From Pelagophyceae sp. CCMP2097 (lineage: Eukaryota > Sar > Pelagophyceae): 21,245 bases of DNA. Under the pieces are notes generated by a model. That model did not search any database. It worked only from the letters and a program-made list of their open reading frames with translations, and was not told the DNA's origin. The stretch's first letter is position 1; every line of letters begins with the position of its first letter. Positions 7,660 to 16,314 of this stretch are shown piece after piece. The position numbers were made by a program, and so were the translations under genes. The stretch is taken from positions 14,744 to 35,988 of the forward strand of contig MU657496.1 in the NCBI GenBank assembly GCA_026770575.1, written 5' to 3'.

Positions 7660-8032
7660 CTTTAAAACAATATCCATGTCCCGATTTGCGGTACGGACAC
7701 GGAGGGGGAGGGTAAGGAACCCCCCATCCGCCAGGTATACTCGGTGTCCTCTTTCTACGGAAATCTTTGGAGCTCTCTTTGTCACTGCTCGTCCACGCCC
7801 TGCTCGTCCACGACACGCGCCGCGTAAGCCCCCCCCCGACTGCGTCGCGTAAGCCACCCCCCACCTCGTCCACGCAATGCCCGTCCACGACACGCGTCGC
7901 GTAAGCTACCACTTACCTCCGGTGGGCTAACAGGAGGTCGACTTTTGGACAGGGTGCTAGCTGAGGGAGGGTCCCAGACTCTGCCCCCCTACCGAACGGG
8001 GCCCTTTGGGTCTCATACCCCGAAGTCCACAA

Positions 8033-8561
8033 TAGGGAGGTTCACTTTTTTTGAACAAGTTCTGAACTCAGAGTTCAGGCGATAGTTCAGAACTTGTTCA
8101 AAATATTTATTGGCTGTGAGGCTGACTGGCCGTGCTGTGCGCTTCTCGTGGTGAGGCTGACGTAACCTGCAGAGAACAAAACGTCAAACGCGACGCAGAA
8201 AAAGTTGAATTTGCACTCAACTGCATTGGGTCACGGAAATTGTGATAGGCTATCACGGAAATTGTTTGGGTGTCGCGCGGAAACTGTTTTCGCTGCGCGC
8301 GGCGCGAAGGGCGACGCGCTTCGGCGGCGCGTTTGTCGCGCCGAGCGCGCGGCGGCGGCGCGCGTCGATCGCGCCCGGGCGCGTCGAAAACGGTGCGCTA
8401 CGGAGCGAGGACGGCCGCCGGGACGGACCCCGCGGTACGCAATAAACGCCGTTCAACCCTCGTATTTTCCAATGTGCAAGGCAGTTCTGAACAATTCCTA
8501 ACAGCGTATTTGCGTTTTATGAACCAGTTATGAACTTGTTCAAAACAAGTGAACCTCCCTA
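8033..8561 (+). mobile_element. TA-flanked TIR element, copy 1 (529 bp)
   Basis: It starts TA-GGGAGGTTCACTTTTTTTG and ends AAGTGAACCTCCC-TA, so the flanking dinucleotide is TA, as for Tc1/mariner-like and similar elements. Just inside the left end, TTTGAACAAGTTCTGAACT pairs with AGTTCAGAACTTGTTCAAA (8051-8104). A near-identical copy lies inverted at 14470-15008. The GC-rich core (about 8270-8440) keeps an Arg/Ala-rich frame open in both copies, but base composition alone explains that. No transposase is present. Relative to copy 2 it lacks about 12 bp near its right end. Confidence 0.85.
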
Positions 8562-8740
8562 ATGATAAAATCTCTCAATAAGAGACTCATAAGATTTGAT
8601 TATGTCCAAAAAATGATGTATTGAGGTATTTGCTGGTGTCTCGCTCGATTTCTCCTGCCTCGGCGTCGCATCGACCCTCTTCGTACGAAACCTGGTTCAG
8701 GGCCTGTGGCGCATAAGCAAACTCCTGGGGTCGTTTGGCC
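8562..8740. other. Spacer between inner element and right half of the outer element
   Basis: Includes a short hairpin-like stretch (ATCTCTCAATAAGAGACTCATAAGAT, listed here as a region near 8570-8597) and no supported gene. Confidence 0.35.
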
Positions 8741-9025
8741 AGGGTCCCAGACTCCCCCCCCATCCCCCCTACGCGCCCCATTCGCCAGTTTACTCGGTGT
8801 CCTCTTTCTACGGAAATCTTTGGAGCTTTTATTGTCACTGCTCGTTCACGCCCTGCTCGTCCACGACACGCGTCGCGTAAGCTACCCCCCACCGAATTTG
8901 CGGACCGAGCCGCGCGGGGAGGGTCTGCGACCCCCCCTCCCCACCTACCGGCACCCTCCCCCCTGACCCTCCGTGTCCGTAACCAAAATCGGGACATGGA
9001 TATTGTGTTAAGCTCTTCGACTTCC

Positions 9026-9371
9026 TAAATCGGCCCCATTCAGTGCCACGGGGATTTCGCGCCAGCCGGCGCGGCTACGAGGATGCGCGCCGGGGGTGCG
9101 CGCCGGGGACGGTGCGAGTGCCGGGTGGTGTCGGCCGCGCCGTCAAAACAGCCGCGATCGCCCTCGCGGGGAGCGCTCCGAGAGACACGGAGGTCCCTAC
9201 GCGCGCCCCAGCTGGGGCGCCTACAGCGCCGCGACAATGGCCGATGGCGCCAAACTTTTGGACCAGGCCCAAGTAAAGTAGACGCCACCGCGCGTCGACC
9301 CACACCGTTTCCACGTCAATAGCCCCGCCCGCCGGCGCGAAAACCCCATGGCACGGAATGGGGCCGATTTA
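9026..9371. mobile_element. 346 bp MITE with about 45 bp TIRs and TA flanks
   Basis: The left end, TA-AATCGGCCCCATTCAGTGCC then ACGGGGATTTCGCGCC, is matched in reverse complement by the right end (GGCGCGAAAACCCCATGGC.. to GGGGCCGATT-TA). A TA dinucleotide flanks both ends. The interior is GC-rich and holds no transposase, but does contain the gene-start-like fragment at 9237-9281. Its TIRs differ from those of the 8033-8561 element, so it is a different family. Confidence 0.8.
9237..9281 (+). pseudogene. Gene-start-like fragment inside the MITE
   Basis: GCGACAATGG gives a good eukaryotic start context, followed by MADGAKLLDQAQVK and a TAG. GTAAAG immediately after the codons for MADGAKLLDQAQ would be a good 5' splice site. 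This resembles a captured first exon of a host gene, as in Pack-type MITEs. The fragment is too short to name its source. Confidence 0.3.
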
Positions 9372-9381
9372 AATAGGCAAC

Positions 9382-9444
9382 TGCGGCCAGTTTTTCGAGG
9401 GCTTTTTAAGAAACGCTGGCGACGTCGCGGCACATGACCGATTC
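9382..9444. repeat. Direct repeat, copy 1 of 2
   Basis: TGCGGCCAGTTTTTCGA, then GGGCTTTTTAAGAAACGCTG and GCGACGTCGCGGCRCATGAC. It matches 10124-10190 in the same orientation, with a 7 bp indel. The two copies bracket the Helitron/tRNA-like segment. Confidence 0.8.
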
Positions 9445-9496
9445 ACACGCGATTGGCGGTTGGTACGTCGCTAAAATATAGAATAGAGGACGAGCT

Positions 9497-9562
9497 GGAG
9501 CCTCATTGGAATTATCATAGGAGAAGAAGGTGGTCCCGGGTTCGAATCTGGTCGGCCGCAAA
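9497..9562 (+). repeat. tRNA-like (B-box) sequence, copy 1
   Basis: Contains GGTTCGAATCTGGTCGGCCGC, split here as GGTTCGAATCT (a pol III B-box match) plus a GGTCGGCCGC end. The same stretch, from GAGCCTCATTGGAAT onward, occurs reversed at 18527-18595. The T-stem does not pair fully and no complementary acceptor strand is found about 70 bases upstream, so it is not a functional tRNA. It is best read as a SINE-like or tRNA-derived part of a repeat. Confidence 0.5.
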
Positions 9563-9566
9563 GTGA

Positions 9567-10001
9567 TTAGTTTAAATGATTTTTATTATTTACGTGGACA
9601 TTGCAATGGGGTTTTCTGTATCCTTCGCTCAGAGTCGGGTCCTCCGTGTGCCTCCGGCGCTGGCCGTTCTTGAGGTGCACGGCCGACGGCTCGCACGGTG
9701 GGTACCGAGCGTGGGTGTGACCCCCGGTGAGACGGTGGTAGGCCACGGCCGCGCAGACGTAGCGGCCGTTGAGGTAGTTGTCGATCTCGTTGACGTTCTG
9801 TCGATGGGCGGGCGCGTCGTTGGCGTCGATCTGGCAGGTTGCGCAGTCGTGGCCCTTGAAGACGTACTTGTGGATGTACTTGATCGACCTCAGAGAGCTG
9901 CAAAACTCGACATTGATGTGGCAGTCGTACTCCGCCTCGGCCCTGAGCAGGTAATAAAAACCACAGGATGTCCAGTCCCGAGGGACCTTCTCCTGGCCTA
10001 G
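9567..10001 (-). pseudogene. Helitron helicase/replicase remnant
   Basis: A 144-codon minus frame without an ATG, opening after TGA at 10004-10002 and ending TAA at 9569-9567. It contains YDCHINVEFCSSLRSIKY followed by IHKYVFKGHD, then NEIDNYLNGRYVCAAVAYHRL. This combination (HINVE.C.S..SIKY..KYV.KGHD, then EI..YL..RY) matches the conserved region ahead of the PIF1-type helicase of Helitron proteins, from established family knowledge. The Rep HUH nuclease motifs and the helicase Walker motifs are absent, so it is a fragment. The last ~35 codons overlap a repeat shared with 18360-18440. Confidence 0.72.
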
Positions 10002-10021
10002 TCAGATCAACCAACGGTACA

Positions 10022-10108
10022 GACTCTAATCTCCTCCAGGCGCCGAGGGGAGACTCCCCGTACCCCCCCCGTCGCTTCGCTCCCGAGGAGGGCGGTACAG
10101 ACCCTTAT
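10022..10108. repeat. GC-rich dispersed repeat, copy 1
   Basis: CTCCTCC.GG.GCC..GGGGAGACTCC, then CCCCCGTCGCTTCGCTCCCG and AGGAGGGCGGTACAG. It matches 10741-10822 in direct orientation and is related to the minisatellite at 2983-3480. Confidence 0.75.
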
Positions 10109-10123
10109 CACGCACGGGCGCAG

Positions 10124-10190
10124 TGCGGCCAGTTTTTCGAAGGGTGAAGGGCTTTTTAAGAAACGCTGGCGACGTCGCGGCGCATGACGA
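10124..10190. repeat. Direct repeat, copy 2 of 2
   Basis: Second copy of the 9382-9444 sequence, carrying the extra AGGGTGA. A weaker echo (GGCGACTAAGTCGGCGGCGCATGACG, listed as a region) follows near 10260-10285. Confidence 0.8.
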
Positions 10191-10740
10191 TGTGGCGCTG
10201 CCAGTGAAGTGAGGGACGAAGGGCGCTCAAAAAAACGTTAACGATTTTGCATGCAGTTTGGCGACTAAGTCGGCGGCGCATGACGCGCGGCTGCTGCCAT
10301 GAATGTCGCTGAGCACTTTTTTCTAAAAATAACCTAAGTCGGGACAAAAAAAACACTCCCCGGGCTTGAACCCGAATCTCTCCACTTCAGCGACTAAATC
10401 CTGATTTTATTTTATTTGTTAATCCCGATTTTATTTGATTCTTGTTGGTACTGCCTTCGAGGCTCGAAGCTGCCTATCTTCAATCCGAAACTCCTGTTTT
10501 CATTGACCGACGAAATCTTGGATGTGCGGTTGACTTGAAGAGATGCTGATTACCACACATTAGACCGACGCTCTCTTAGCGGTACGGATGTTGGGTATTG
10601 AGTTGGAAGTTGATGGTGTTGGTTGGAGTTGGTTGTTGATGAGGGGGATTGAAATGTTTGGTATATAAACACATATGAAGACCAAGCTTTGACCCTCACA
10701 GGCGGGGCAGTACGGACCCTTATCTCACATGGGCGCACCC
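10191..10740. other. No supported gene
   Basis: AT-richer spacer. AGATTCGGGTTCAAGCCCGG (reverse strand, about 10358-10378) contains a B-box-like GGTTCAAGCCC, but no tRNA fold surrounds it. GGTATATAAACACAT near 10660 resembles a TATA box without an obvious downstream gene. Confidence 0.4.
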
Positions 10741-10822
10741 TAAACTCCTCCGGGTGCCAGGGGGGAGACTCCTCGTACACCCCCCGTCGCTTCGCTCCCG
10801 AGGAGGGCGGTACAGTTCCTAA
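10741..10822. repeat. GC-rich dispersed repeat, copy 2
   Basis: Second copy of the 10022-10108 repeat. The preceding GTACGGACCCTTATCTCAC also matches DNA next to copy 1. Confidence 0.75.
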
Positions 10823-10966
10823 TCGCTATAAAAAATGGGGCCCATAAGCGGGAAGATATATCTTGGAAATATATAGTTTGATAGAGAACCTACGGACCAA
10901 ACCGCAAGGTCCCTTCTATGAGAATGCGGTAGCCGATCGATGGTTTTGATTAAGAGGACCCCCCAC

Positions 10967-11797
10967 CTAGAATAAAGGCCAGATTAAGAACCGTCTAAGC
11001 GAAAAAAATCCGAGGCTGGCGACGCCGTTGTTTGCGGTTTTGAGACTGCCAGGGGACGCGCCTGGGTCACCTCCTCCTACCCCCAAATCGTGGCTTCAAC
11101 GGAGGACGTCCATGAGACATTTAGCATAGGCGGAGTCCGGACCGACCATCGGTTCTTTAAAATACACTTGGTCAGATTATAATCCACTTTTTATAAAACA
11201 ATATATCGTCGAATACTGAAAAAGAGACGACATACGCGACTTTCAAGTACATAGCGCCAACGACCGCGGCGCGGCCTTTCCGCTTATCTAAAACAATTGC
11301 TCGTGCCTTTTGTCTGGACTACTTTTCAGTTGGCGATAATTTATTTTGCGAAATCCACGTGCCGAGGCCACCCCCGTACTCTTTGTGTGTTTAAATGTGT
11401 GTTTGTGCCGCAGCTTGCACAGCGGAGAATCGGCGATCCGACTGTCGCCGAACCCGGACACTGTTTATATACGAAGCGACACACGCGACCGGCCATAGGA
11501 GACCGGCACCGATTCTCCGCTGTGGCTTGTGCAATGTCATAATTTCGTCCGACCGTACTGTGACGGGACACACCCCACGTGCTAGCCCCGTGTTAAAAAG
11601 TCTCCCCGCAGATTTCGGGTTCGAGCCTGGTTTTGCTGCACTTTATTTTGCCCAAGTCGGCAAATAAATCGCCTTTTTTCCTTCTCCGCGCTGGCGGGCG
11701 CAGCAGTGGACCGGTTTTCATACGCTTCGCCGGCGGCGGTGCCGTAGACCTCCGGTTCTTAATCTGACCAGGTTTTTAAATCTGACCTTGATTCTGG
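10967..11797. mobile_element. Third TIR family, copy 1 (about 830 bp)
   Basis: The left end CTAGAATAAAGGCCAGATTA then AGAACC is matched in reverse complement by the right end at about 11752-11797 (GGTTCTTAATCTGACC..CTGACCTTGATTCTGG). The left ~230 bp (TGTTTGCGGTTTTGA, CTGCCAGGGGACGCG, TTTAGCATAGGC, GAGTCCGGACCGACCATCGG) match the copies at 15961-16314 and 18067-18936. The middle (about 11200-11745) is not shared with the other copies and contains the inverted repeat at 11413-11533. Confidence 0.65.
11413..11533. repeat. Inverted repeat, 15 bp perfect core arms
   Basis: ACAGCGGAGAATCGG (11419-11433) and CCGATTCTCCGCTGT (11509-11523) are exact reverse complements, and flanking CTTGCAC/GCTTGTGC extend the arms imperfectly. 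The loop holds GACCGGC twice. It could be a transcribed hairpin or the remnant of a nested MITE inside the 10967-11797 element. Confidence 0.7.
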
Positions 11798-12717
11798 CTC
11801 TTTAGCAAATCAAGTCGACAAGGAAGAGTGGTTAAGTTTGCACTTATGGGAAGTTTCTCGGATTTATCGGACCACATTTTCGATTGCGGCGCCGACGCGC
11901 GCGGTCAGATCGCAAGTCCCTGAGTTGGAGCCCCTAGACGGCCCCGTCCGTCGCAGCGCCCCCAAAATCAGCCCGATCCGACAGCGGCGCCCCCGCGTCA
12001 TGTTTATTTTGAGCACCACCCTCATGCGGAGCACCGTGCTTGTACGTCCCGAAATTTACGGAAATTGCAAAATCAAAGATTCTAATAATCCCGTTTCGGG
12101 ACCTACACGCGTCCGAAATAATCTTTTAGAGCAGGAAAACTTATTTTTTCGTCTTTCATTCACCCAGCTCACGGTCGACTGCGATCGCCGTCTCTTGGCG
12201 CTTCGATGCGCGTCGGCATAGTCCCCGATGTTCTTTCGAACCCCACCGTCATTTTCTCCATCCGCCCGCGGCAACGAGTGAAGGTTGATATGGGCCAATA
12301 AGAGACCTCCGGAAATGGTCAAAAAAAGCACACAAAAAAACGGACCTTAGAGCCCGGATCTTGGCCGCGCGGTGCCCGATCCGACTCAAACCGAGCGGCG
12401 TCGTGAAGTTGGAACCCTTCCGCGTCGATCCCATTGAAAGTCCAGCCCCCGAGGCGCGCTTTAGGGGGCAGGAGAACGAGGCCGCCATCCGCGGCGTTTT
12501 AAAACCCGGCTAAAGTTTATCGAAATCGCGCGTAGACGCACGGTGCACTGAGTCATATTCAACTCAACTGAATCAAACCGTTTTCTCAAATACTTAACTT
12601 GCCCCAAAAACGTACACTCTGGAGGGGCGCCCAGGGGCGGGTTTTGAGCCGCAGGGCGCTTCCAGCGTGGCCCGGGGTGTCTCGAGGGGCGCGGCATCAC
12701 GAGGGCTCGAGTTTGGG
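11798..12717. other. No supported gene
   Basis: A plus frame at 11838-12221 and minus frames at 12056-12488 are open but show no recognisable motif or splice-consistent structure. Composition shifts from AT-rich to GC-rich at about 12600, just before the retrotransposon fragment. Confidence 0.4.
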
Positions 12718-14437
12718 CGCAAGGGGCTCGTGGAGCGTGATTGGCAAGCTCTTTGAGAATGGCAATTCAAGAATTGCCATTCGAGACTCTATCTCTGGTG
12801 AATACTCCGTGAACCACGGTCTTCGTGAGGGGCCAGTCCTCTCCCCGATTTGTACGCGATTTTTATCGACGGTATTATCGACGAAATGCGCGATTGTCTT
12901 GGTGACCATGTTAATAACTTCAGGTTTAAAGGTCTGCTCTATGTTGACGATATCATCCTTGTTAGCGAATCGGCAGAAGACCTGCAAAAGATGCTTGATT
13001 GTTGCCCAAACTATGCAATCAATCACTCTTTCCAATTCTCTATGAAACGGTCGTAGGTTGTTGTATTCGGCAAAGATGAAGACCATGATTACTCTTGGAC
13101 GCCCATGGGCGGACCCATGACTCAGGCTAGTCACTATAAATACCTGGGCCTCACGTTTCGTAGATGCCTTGGTCGCCACGATAAGAACGGCTCAACAGAG
13201 GTGGTTCTGAAACTGAGGTACGTTGGTATGAAATTCATTGACGATAAGGTGAATTTCGTTGATGTCTAACTACCCTTACAAGAAACATGTGGATGCTCGA
13301 ATCACCCCCTACTCTGGGAACCACGGCTTAAAAAATCCCCGCTCTTTAAATCCGAGGACCCTTGGGAGTCGGCTCAAAATGACATCCGCACGCGGCTGTC
13401 AAAATTGAGGAACTAGCTAGGTATCATAGGGTGCCACGGTATTGGCTTACCGACATTAAATCGCTAAGCAAGTCGCCCAAACGCTCGTTGTCTCGACCGC
13501 GTTATTTAACACGGAAATTTTGGCGAAACGGTGCCGTGAATGCCCCAATTCAGCGAGAAATGAATAAAATTTACAGAAGGTTGATTGATGTGCCAATCTG
13601 CACTGGCAATACTGCTATACACCACGAATGTGGCCTTATTGACCATTGATTCCGTGTCCAAACGGCAGCCCTCAAATTTAGGGATCATATCATCGGTTTA
13701 CCAGACAACCGTATCGTGAAACAAATGTACGGGGCACTAAGATCGGAGGCTCTTGATAATTCCCCTTGCGCTGATTATAAAGAATAGTGTCACTACTTTT
13801 CTGGAGCCATCGCCCAGTACTTTTCAATGGCGCGGTTGAGTTGGGGCATCCGCTGCTAAAACCAAGGCGCATGGCACTTTATGTTCATTACAAAAGGACA
13901 AATTGGTGGCTAAGTCTGACACCTTGGCAACTGTTGCGACTCTCCGGCGGCGATCATCGGGCGACCGTACTGCACCTTATCTACTCCGAAGACCTTCTTC
14001 TTCATGGGACATACAACGAGGCAAGCTCGTGAAGATTGAACTGTGCCTCAATTGTTTCGGGGCCCTTGGGAAAGGACATTATGACCACACTTTGATGGGA
14101 CGGATTACTCGTAATAATTCATACAGCCCCACTCTTTGTTGTGGTCGGCGAGAAGATGAAATGCATATCACGCGCCGGGCGATTGCGCTGCATATGCGGT
14201 GCCTCGGGCTGACTGTTATGCGGAGATTGGGTCAAGGAATTCCTCTTTTTAGCCCTTGTCACCCAACGCCAAGGTGGATTACATCCTGGGTGATGATAAT
14301 CCTCCGGGAGTTGGCGTTTTAATTCACTGTTTTTGTCGAAATCTGCCATATGCGCGCTAAGTTGGTAAAGCCGACTCTGCCAGGGCAAGGTCCCTTGGGA
14401 CTGGCAGCCGGCCCTCCGGGACGGGCCGCTCTGTAAT
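12718..14437 (+). pseudogene. Decayed non-LTR retrotransposon, reverse transcriptase region
   Basis: Pieces of one RT protein appear in order across several frames. At about 12731-12850 there is YSVNHGLREGPVLSP (the family's GVRQGC.LSP block). At 12850-13056 there is AIFIDGIIDEM and the active-site YVDD (12940-12951) in LLYVDDIILVSESAEDL. After an in-frame TAG (13054-13056) come VVVFG and YKYLGLTF. Later pieces include NAPIQREMNKIYRR (about 13540) and a C-terminal Cys/His-like region near 14040-14200 (CLNCFG and LCCGRREDEMH). At least one frameshift (near 12848) and several stops make it non-functional. The endonuclease half is missing: it is 5'-truncated, as is usual for LINE insertions. YVDD and block order are seen; family placement is inferred. 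Confidence 0.85.
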
Positions 14438-14469
14438 TCTATTATTATTATTATTATTATTATTATGAA
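14438..14469. repeat. (ATT)n microsatellite, likely retrotransposon 3' tail
   Basis: About nine ATT repeats directly follow the RT remnant's 3' region. LINE elements often end in such simple repeats. The TA-flanked element copy 2 starts inside the run. Confidence 0.75.
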
Positions 14470-15008
14470 TAGAAAGGTTCACTTTTTTTGAACAAGTTCA
14501 GAACTGAGTTCAAAAACGCAAATACGCTGTTAGGAAATGTTCTGAACTTGTTCAGAACTGCCTTGCACATTGGAAAATACGAGGGTTGAACGGCGTTTAT
14601 TGCGTGCCGCGGGGTCCGTCCCGGCGGCCGTCCTCGCTCCGTAGCGCACCGTTTTCGACGCGCCCGGGCGCGATCGACGCGCGCCGCCGCCGCGCGCTCG
14701 GCGCGACAAACGCGCCGCCGAAGCGCGTCGCCCTTCGCGCCGCGCGCAGCGAAAACAGTTTCCGCGCGACACCCAAACAATTTCCGTGATAGCCTATCAC
14801 AATTTCCGTGACCCAATGCAGTTGAGTGCAAATTCAACTTTTTCTACGTCGCGTTTGACGTTTTGTTCTCTGCAGGACACGTCAGCCTCACCACGAGAAG
14901 CGCACAGCACGGCCAGTCAGCCTCACAGCCAATAAATATTTTGAACAAGTTCTGAACTATCGCCTGAACTCTGAGTTCAGAACTTGTTCAAAAAAGTGAA
15001 CCTCCCTA
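14470..15008 (-). mobile_element. TA-flanked TIR element, copy 2 (539 bp, inverted)
   Basis: Reverse-complement of the 8033-8561 element with very few differences through the GC-rich core (one Tyr/His change in the shared open frame, and a small difference near 14876-14882). The left end is degraded (TA-GAAAGGTTCAC); the right end keeps CCTCCC-TA. It retains about 12 bp near the end distal to the fold-back that copy 1 has lost. It lies between two blocks of ATT/GTT simple repeat, showing insertion into the retrotransposon tail. Confidence 0.87.
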
Positions 15009-15061
15009 ATATTGTTGTTGTTGCTATTGTTATTATTGTTATTATTGTTATTATTATTATA
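15009..15061. repeat. ATT/GTT trinucleotide run on the far side of the inserted element
   Basis: TTGTTGTTGTTGC followed by TATTGTTATTATTG-type repeats. Together with 14438-14469 it forms one simple-repeat tract interrupted by the TA-flanked element. Confidence 0.75.
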
Positions 15062-15224
15062 GAAGAGCCTGCGTCGACCCGGGAGCCCTTGAATTCCAAG
15101 CTCTGGGAGGAAGCGATTCCCGGGGCTCTCGGATGCGCAGAATCCCGAGGAAGCGGAATTCTGATTATCCCCGGGAGCTCGCACCAACCCGCATCCTTGT
15201 CTCCCGGAAAGGGAAAATCCGTAT

Positions 15225-15505
15225 GAACGAACACCGACCGATAGTTCCCCACGGCCCTTAGTGCCTCGTACATTTGTTTCACGATACAGTTGCCTGATAA
15301 ACCGATGATATGATCCCTAAATTTGAGGGCAGCCGCTTGGACACGGAATCAATGGTCAATAAGGCCACATTCGTGGTATATAGCAGTATTGCTAGTGCAG
15401 AGTGGCACATCAATCAACCCAACCTTCTGTAAATTTTATTCATTTCTCGCTGAATTGGGGCATTCACGGCCCCGTTTTGCCAAATTTCCGTGTTAAACAA
15501 CGAGC
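15225..15505 (-). pseudogene. Inverted second fragment of the same retrotransposon
   Basis: Reverse complement of about 13485-13745, with scattered substitutions. The same block, from the reverse of NAPIQREMNKIYRR through CGGCAGCCCTCAAATTTAGG-like sequence to GTGAAACAAATGTACG, is recognisable. The two fragments point toward each other across 1.5 kb. This is either two independent insertions or an inverted duplication. Confidence 0.8.
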
Positions 15506-15960
15506 AAAGAACGCAAATTCGAAAATGCGTTTGGTACCCTTCTTGTCCCCCCTGAAAATACATTTGGTCCCCGGGTGGACCACCCGGCCAGCCTAGTAGC
15601 AGGCCCGGATTGCACCACGTGGAAAACACACTTTCGGATTCGCTGTTCCGTTTTTGTGGGCGGGAAATATTTTAAATTTATGGACTTTTCAATATTTCCA
15701 AACGTCACTAAATAATTTAAATCCAGCAATTTCGTGTAAAAACAAGAGATTTGGCACTTTTTCCAGTGAAAATCATGGTTATTGGCTCCATTTCAGCTCG
15801 AATGGAGCCCAGAATCCACGATTTTCGGCGGGAAGTCGGAACTATTGGTGTGCACAAACTGGGAGGGGATGAGAGTGGGATTTTCGTTCTTTTTGATTTT
15901 CTCACTTTTTGTTTTCGTACTACGATTTTTGGCCGGGGTTAATGGACTTTTGAGAAAGTG
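15506..15960. other. No supported gene; one short hairpin
   Basis: AT-rich spacer. GGCTCCATT at 15784-15792 pairs with AATGGAGCC shortly after, giving a 9 bp stem with an 8 base loop. Short frames on both strands are not supported. Confidence 0.4.
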
Positions 15961-16314
15961 GCTAGGTACTCCAGTAAGCGAAAAAAAAACAGCGGCCCGG
16001 CGACGCCCTTGTTTGCGGTTTTGACGCTGCCAGGGGACGCGTCTGGGTCCCCTCCACACACCCCCAAATCACGGCGTCCGCGGAGGACCTCTGTGAGAAA
16101 TTTAGCATAGGCAGAGTCCGGACCGACCATCGGTTCTTAAAAACCGCCGGTCAGATTAAGAACCGGGCCCCTGGAGCCGGATAATATCCCAATAAGGGGT
16201 CTAATAGATTTTAATTGGGTCTTATAAATGCCTTATTGAGATACTGAACGTCTTTTGTCGATTTTTTCGTCGGTTCTTAAATTGACCAGGTTCTTAAATT
16301 GACTTTTACTCTAG
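15961..16314. mobile_element. Third TIR family, copy 2 (about 350 bp, compact)
   Basis: Shares TTGTTTGCGGTTTTGACG, CTGCCAGGGGACGCG, TTTAGCATAGGCAGAGTCCG, GATTAAGAACCGGGCCCC, TGGAGCCGGATAATATCCC and CCTTATTGAGATA with the 18067-18936 copy. Its left end has lost about 13 bp (CCAG directly joined to TAAGCG). Its right end keeps the two GGTTCTTAA blocks and CTAG. It shows the uninterrupted form of the family at the point where copy 3 carries an insertion. Confidence 0.75.

Larger units (their letters stand above)
7660..9012. mobile_element. Outer TIR element (about 1.35 kb), interrupted by another element
   Basis: Left end 7660-7706 (ACAATATCCATGTCCCGATTT..GGTACGGACACGGAGGG) is the reverse complement, with few differences, of right end 8967-9012 (CCCTCCGTGTCCG..AAAATCGGGACATGGATATTGT). 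Inside lie direct repeats at 7738-7829 and 8791-8882 (CTCGGTGTCCTCTTTCTACG.. to ..CACGCGTCGCGTAAGC); a part is repeated again at 7883-7910. No transposase frame is visible, so it is non-autonomous or decayed. The 8033-8561 element lies between the two direct-repeat halves, so it inserted later. No clear target-site duplication was found. Confidence 0.6.

Noticed and set aside
8205..8501. 98-residue frame conserved between both copies of the TA-flanked element
   Set aside because: The copies are nearly identical as DNA, so conservation says nothing about coding. The frame is Arg/Ala-rich in a GC-rich core, and other frames are equally open.
9497..9562. Functional tRNA gene
   Set aside because: There is a good B-box, but the T-stem is mismatched and no acceptor 5' strand lies at the right distance. 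The same applies to the copy at 18527-18595.
9586..10014. 142-residue minus frame beginning MVDLTRPGEG, and the opposite plus frame 9576-10001
   Set aside because: Both are shadows of the overlapping ATG-less frame that carries the Helitron motifs.
10353..10385. tRNA or SINE suggested by reverse-strand GGTTCAAGCCC
   Set aside because: An isolated B-box-like string with no cloverleaf, A-box or repeat partner in the window.
11605..11640. tRNA suggested by GGGTTCGAGCCTGG
   Set aside because: T-arm-like only. The upstream sequence does not give an anticodon arm or a matching acceptor strand.
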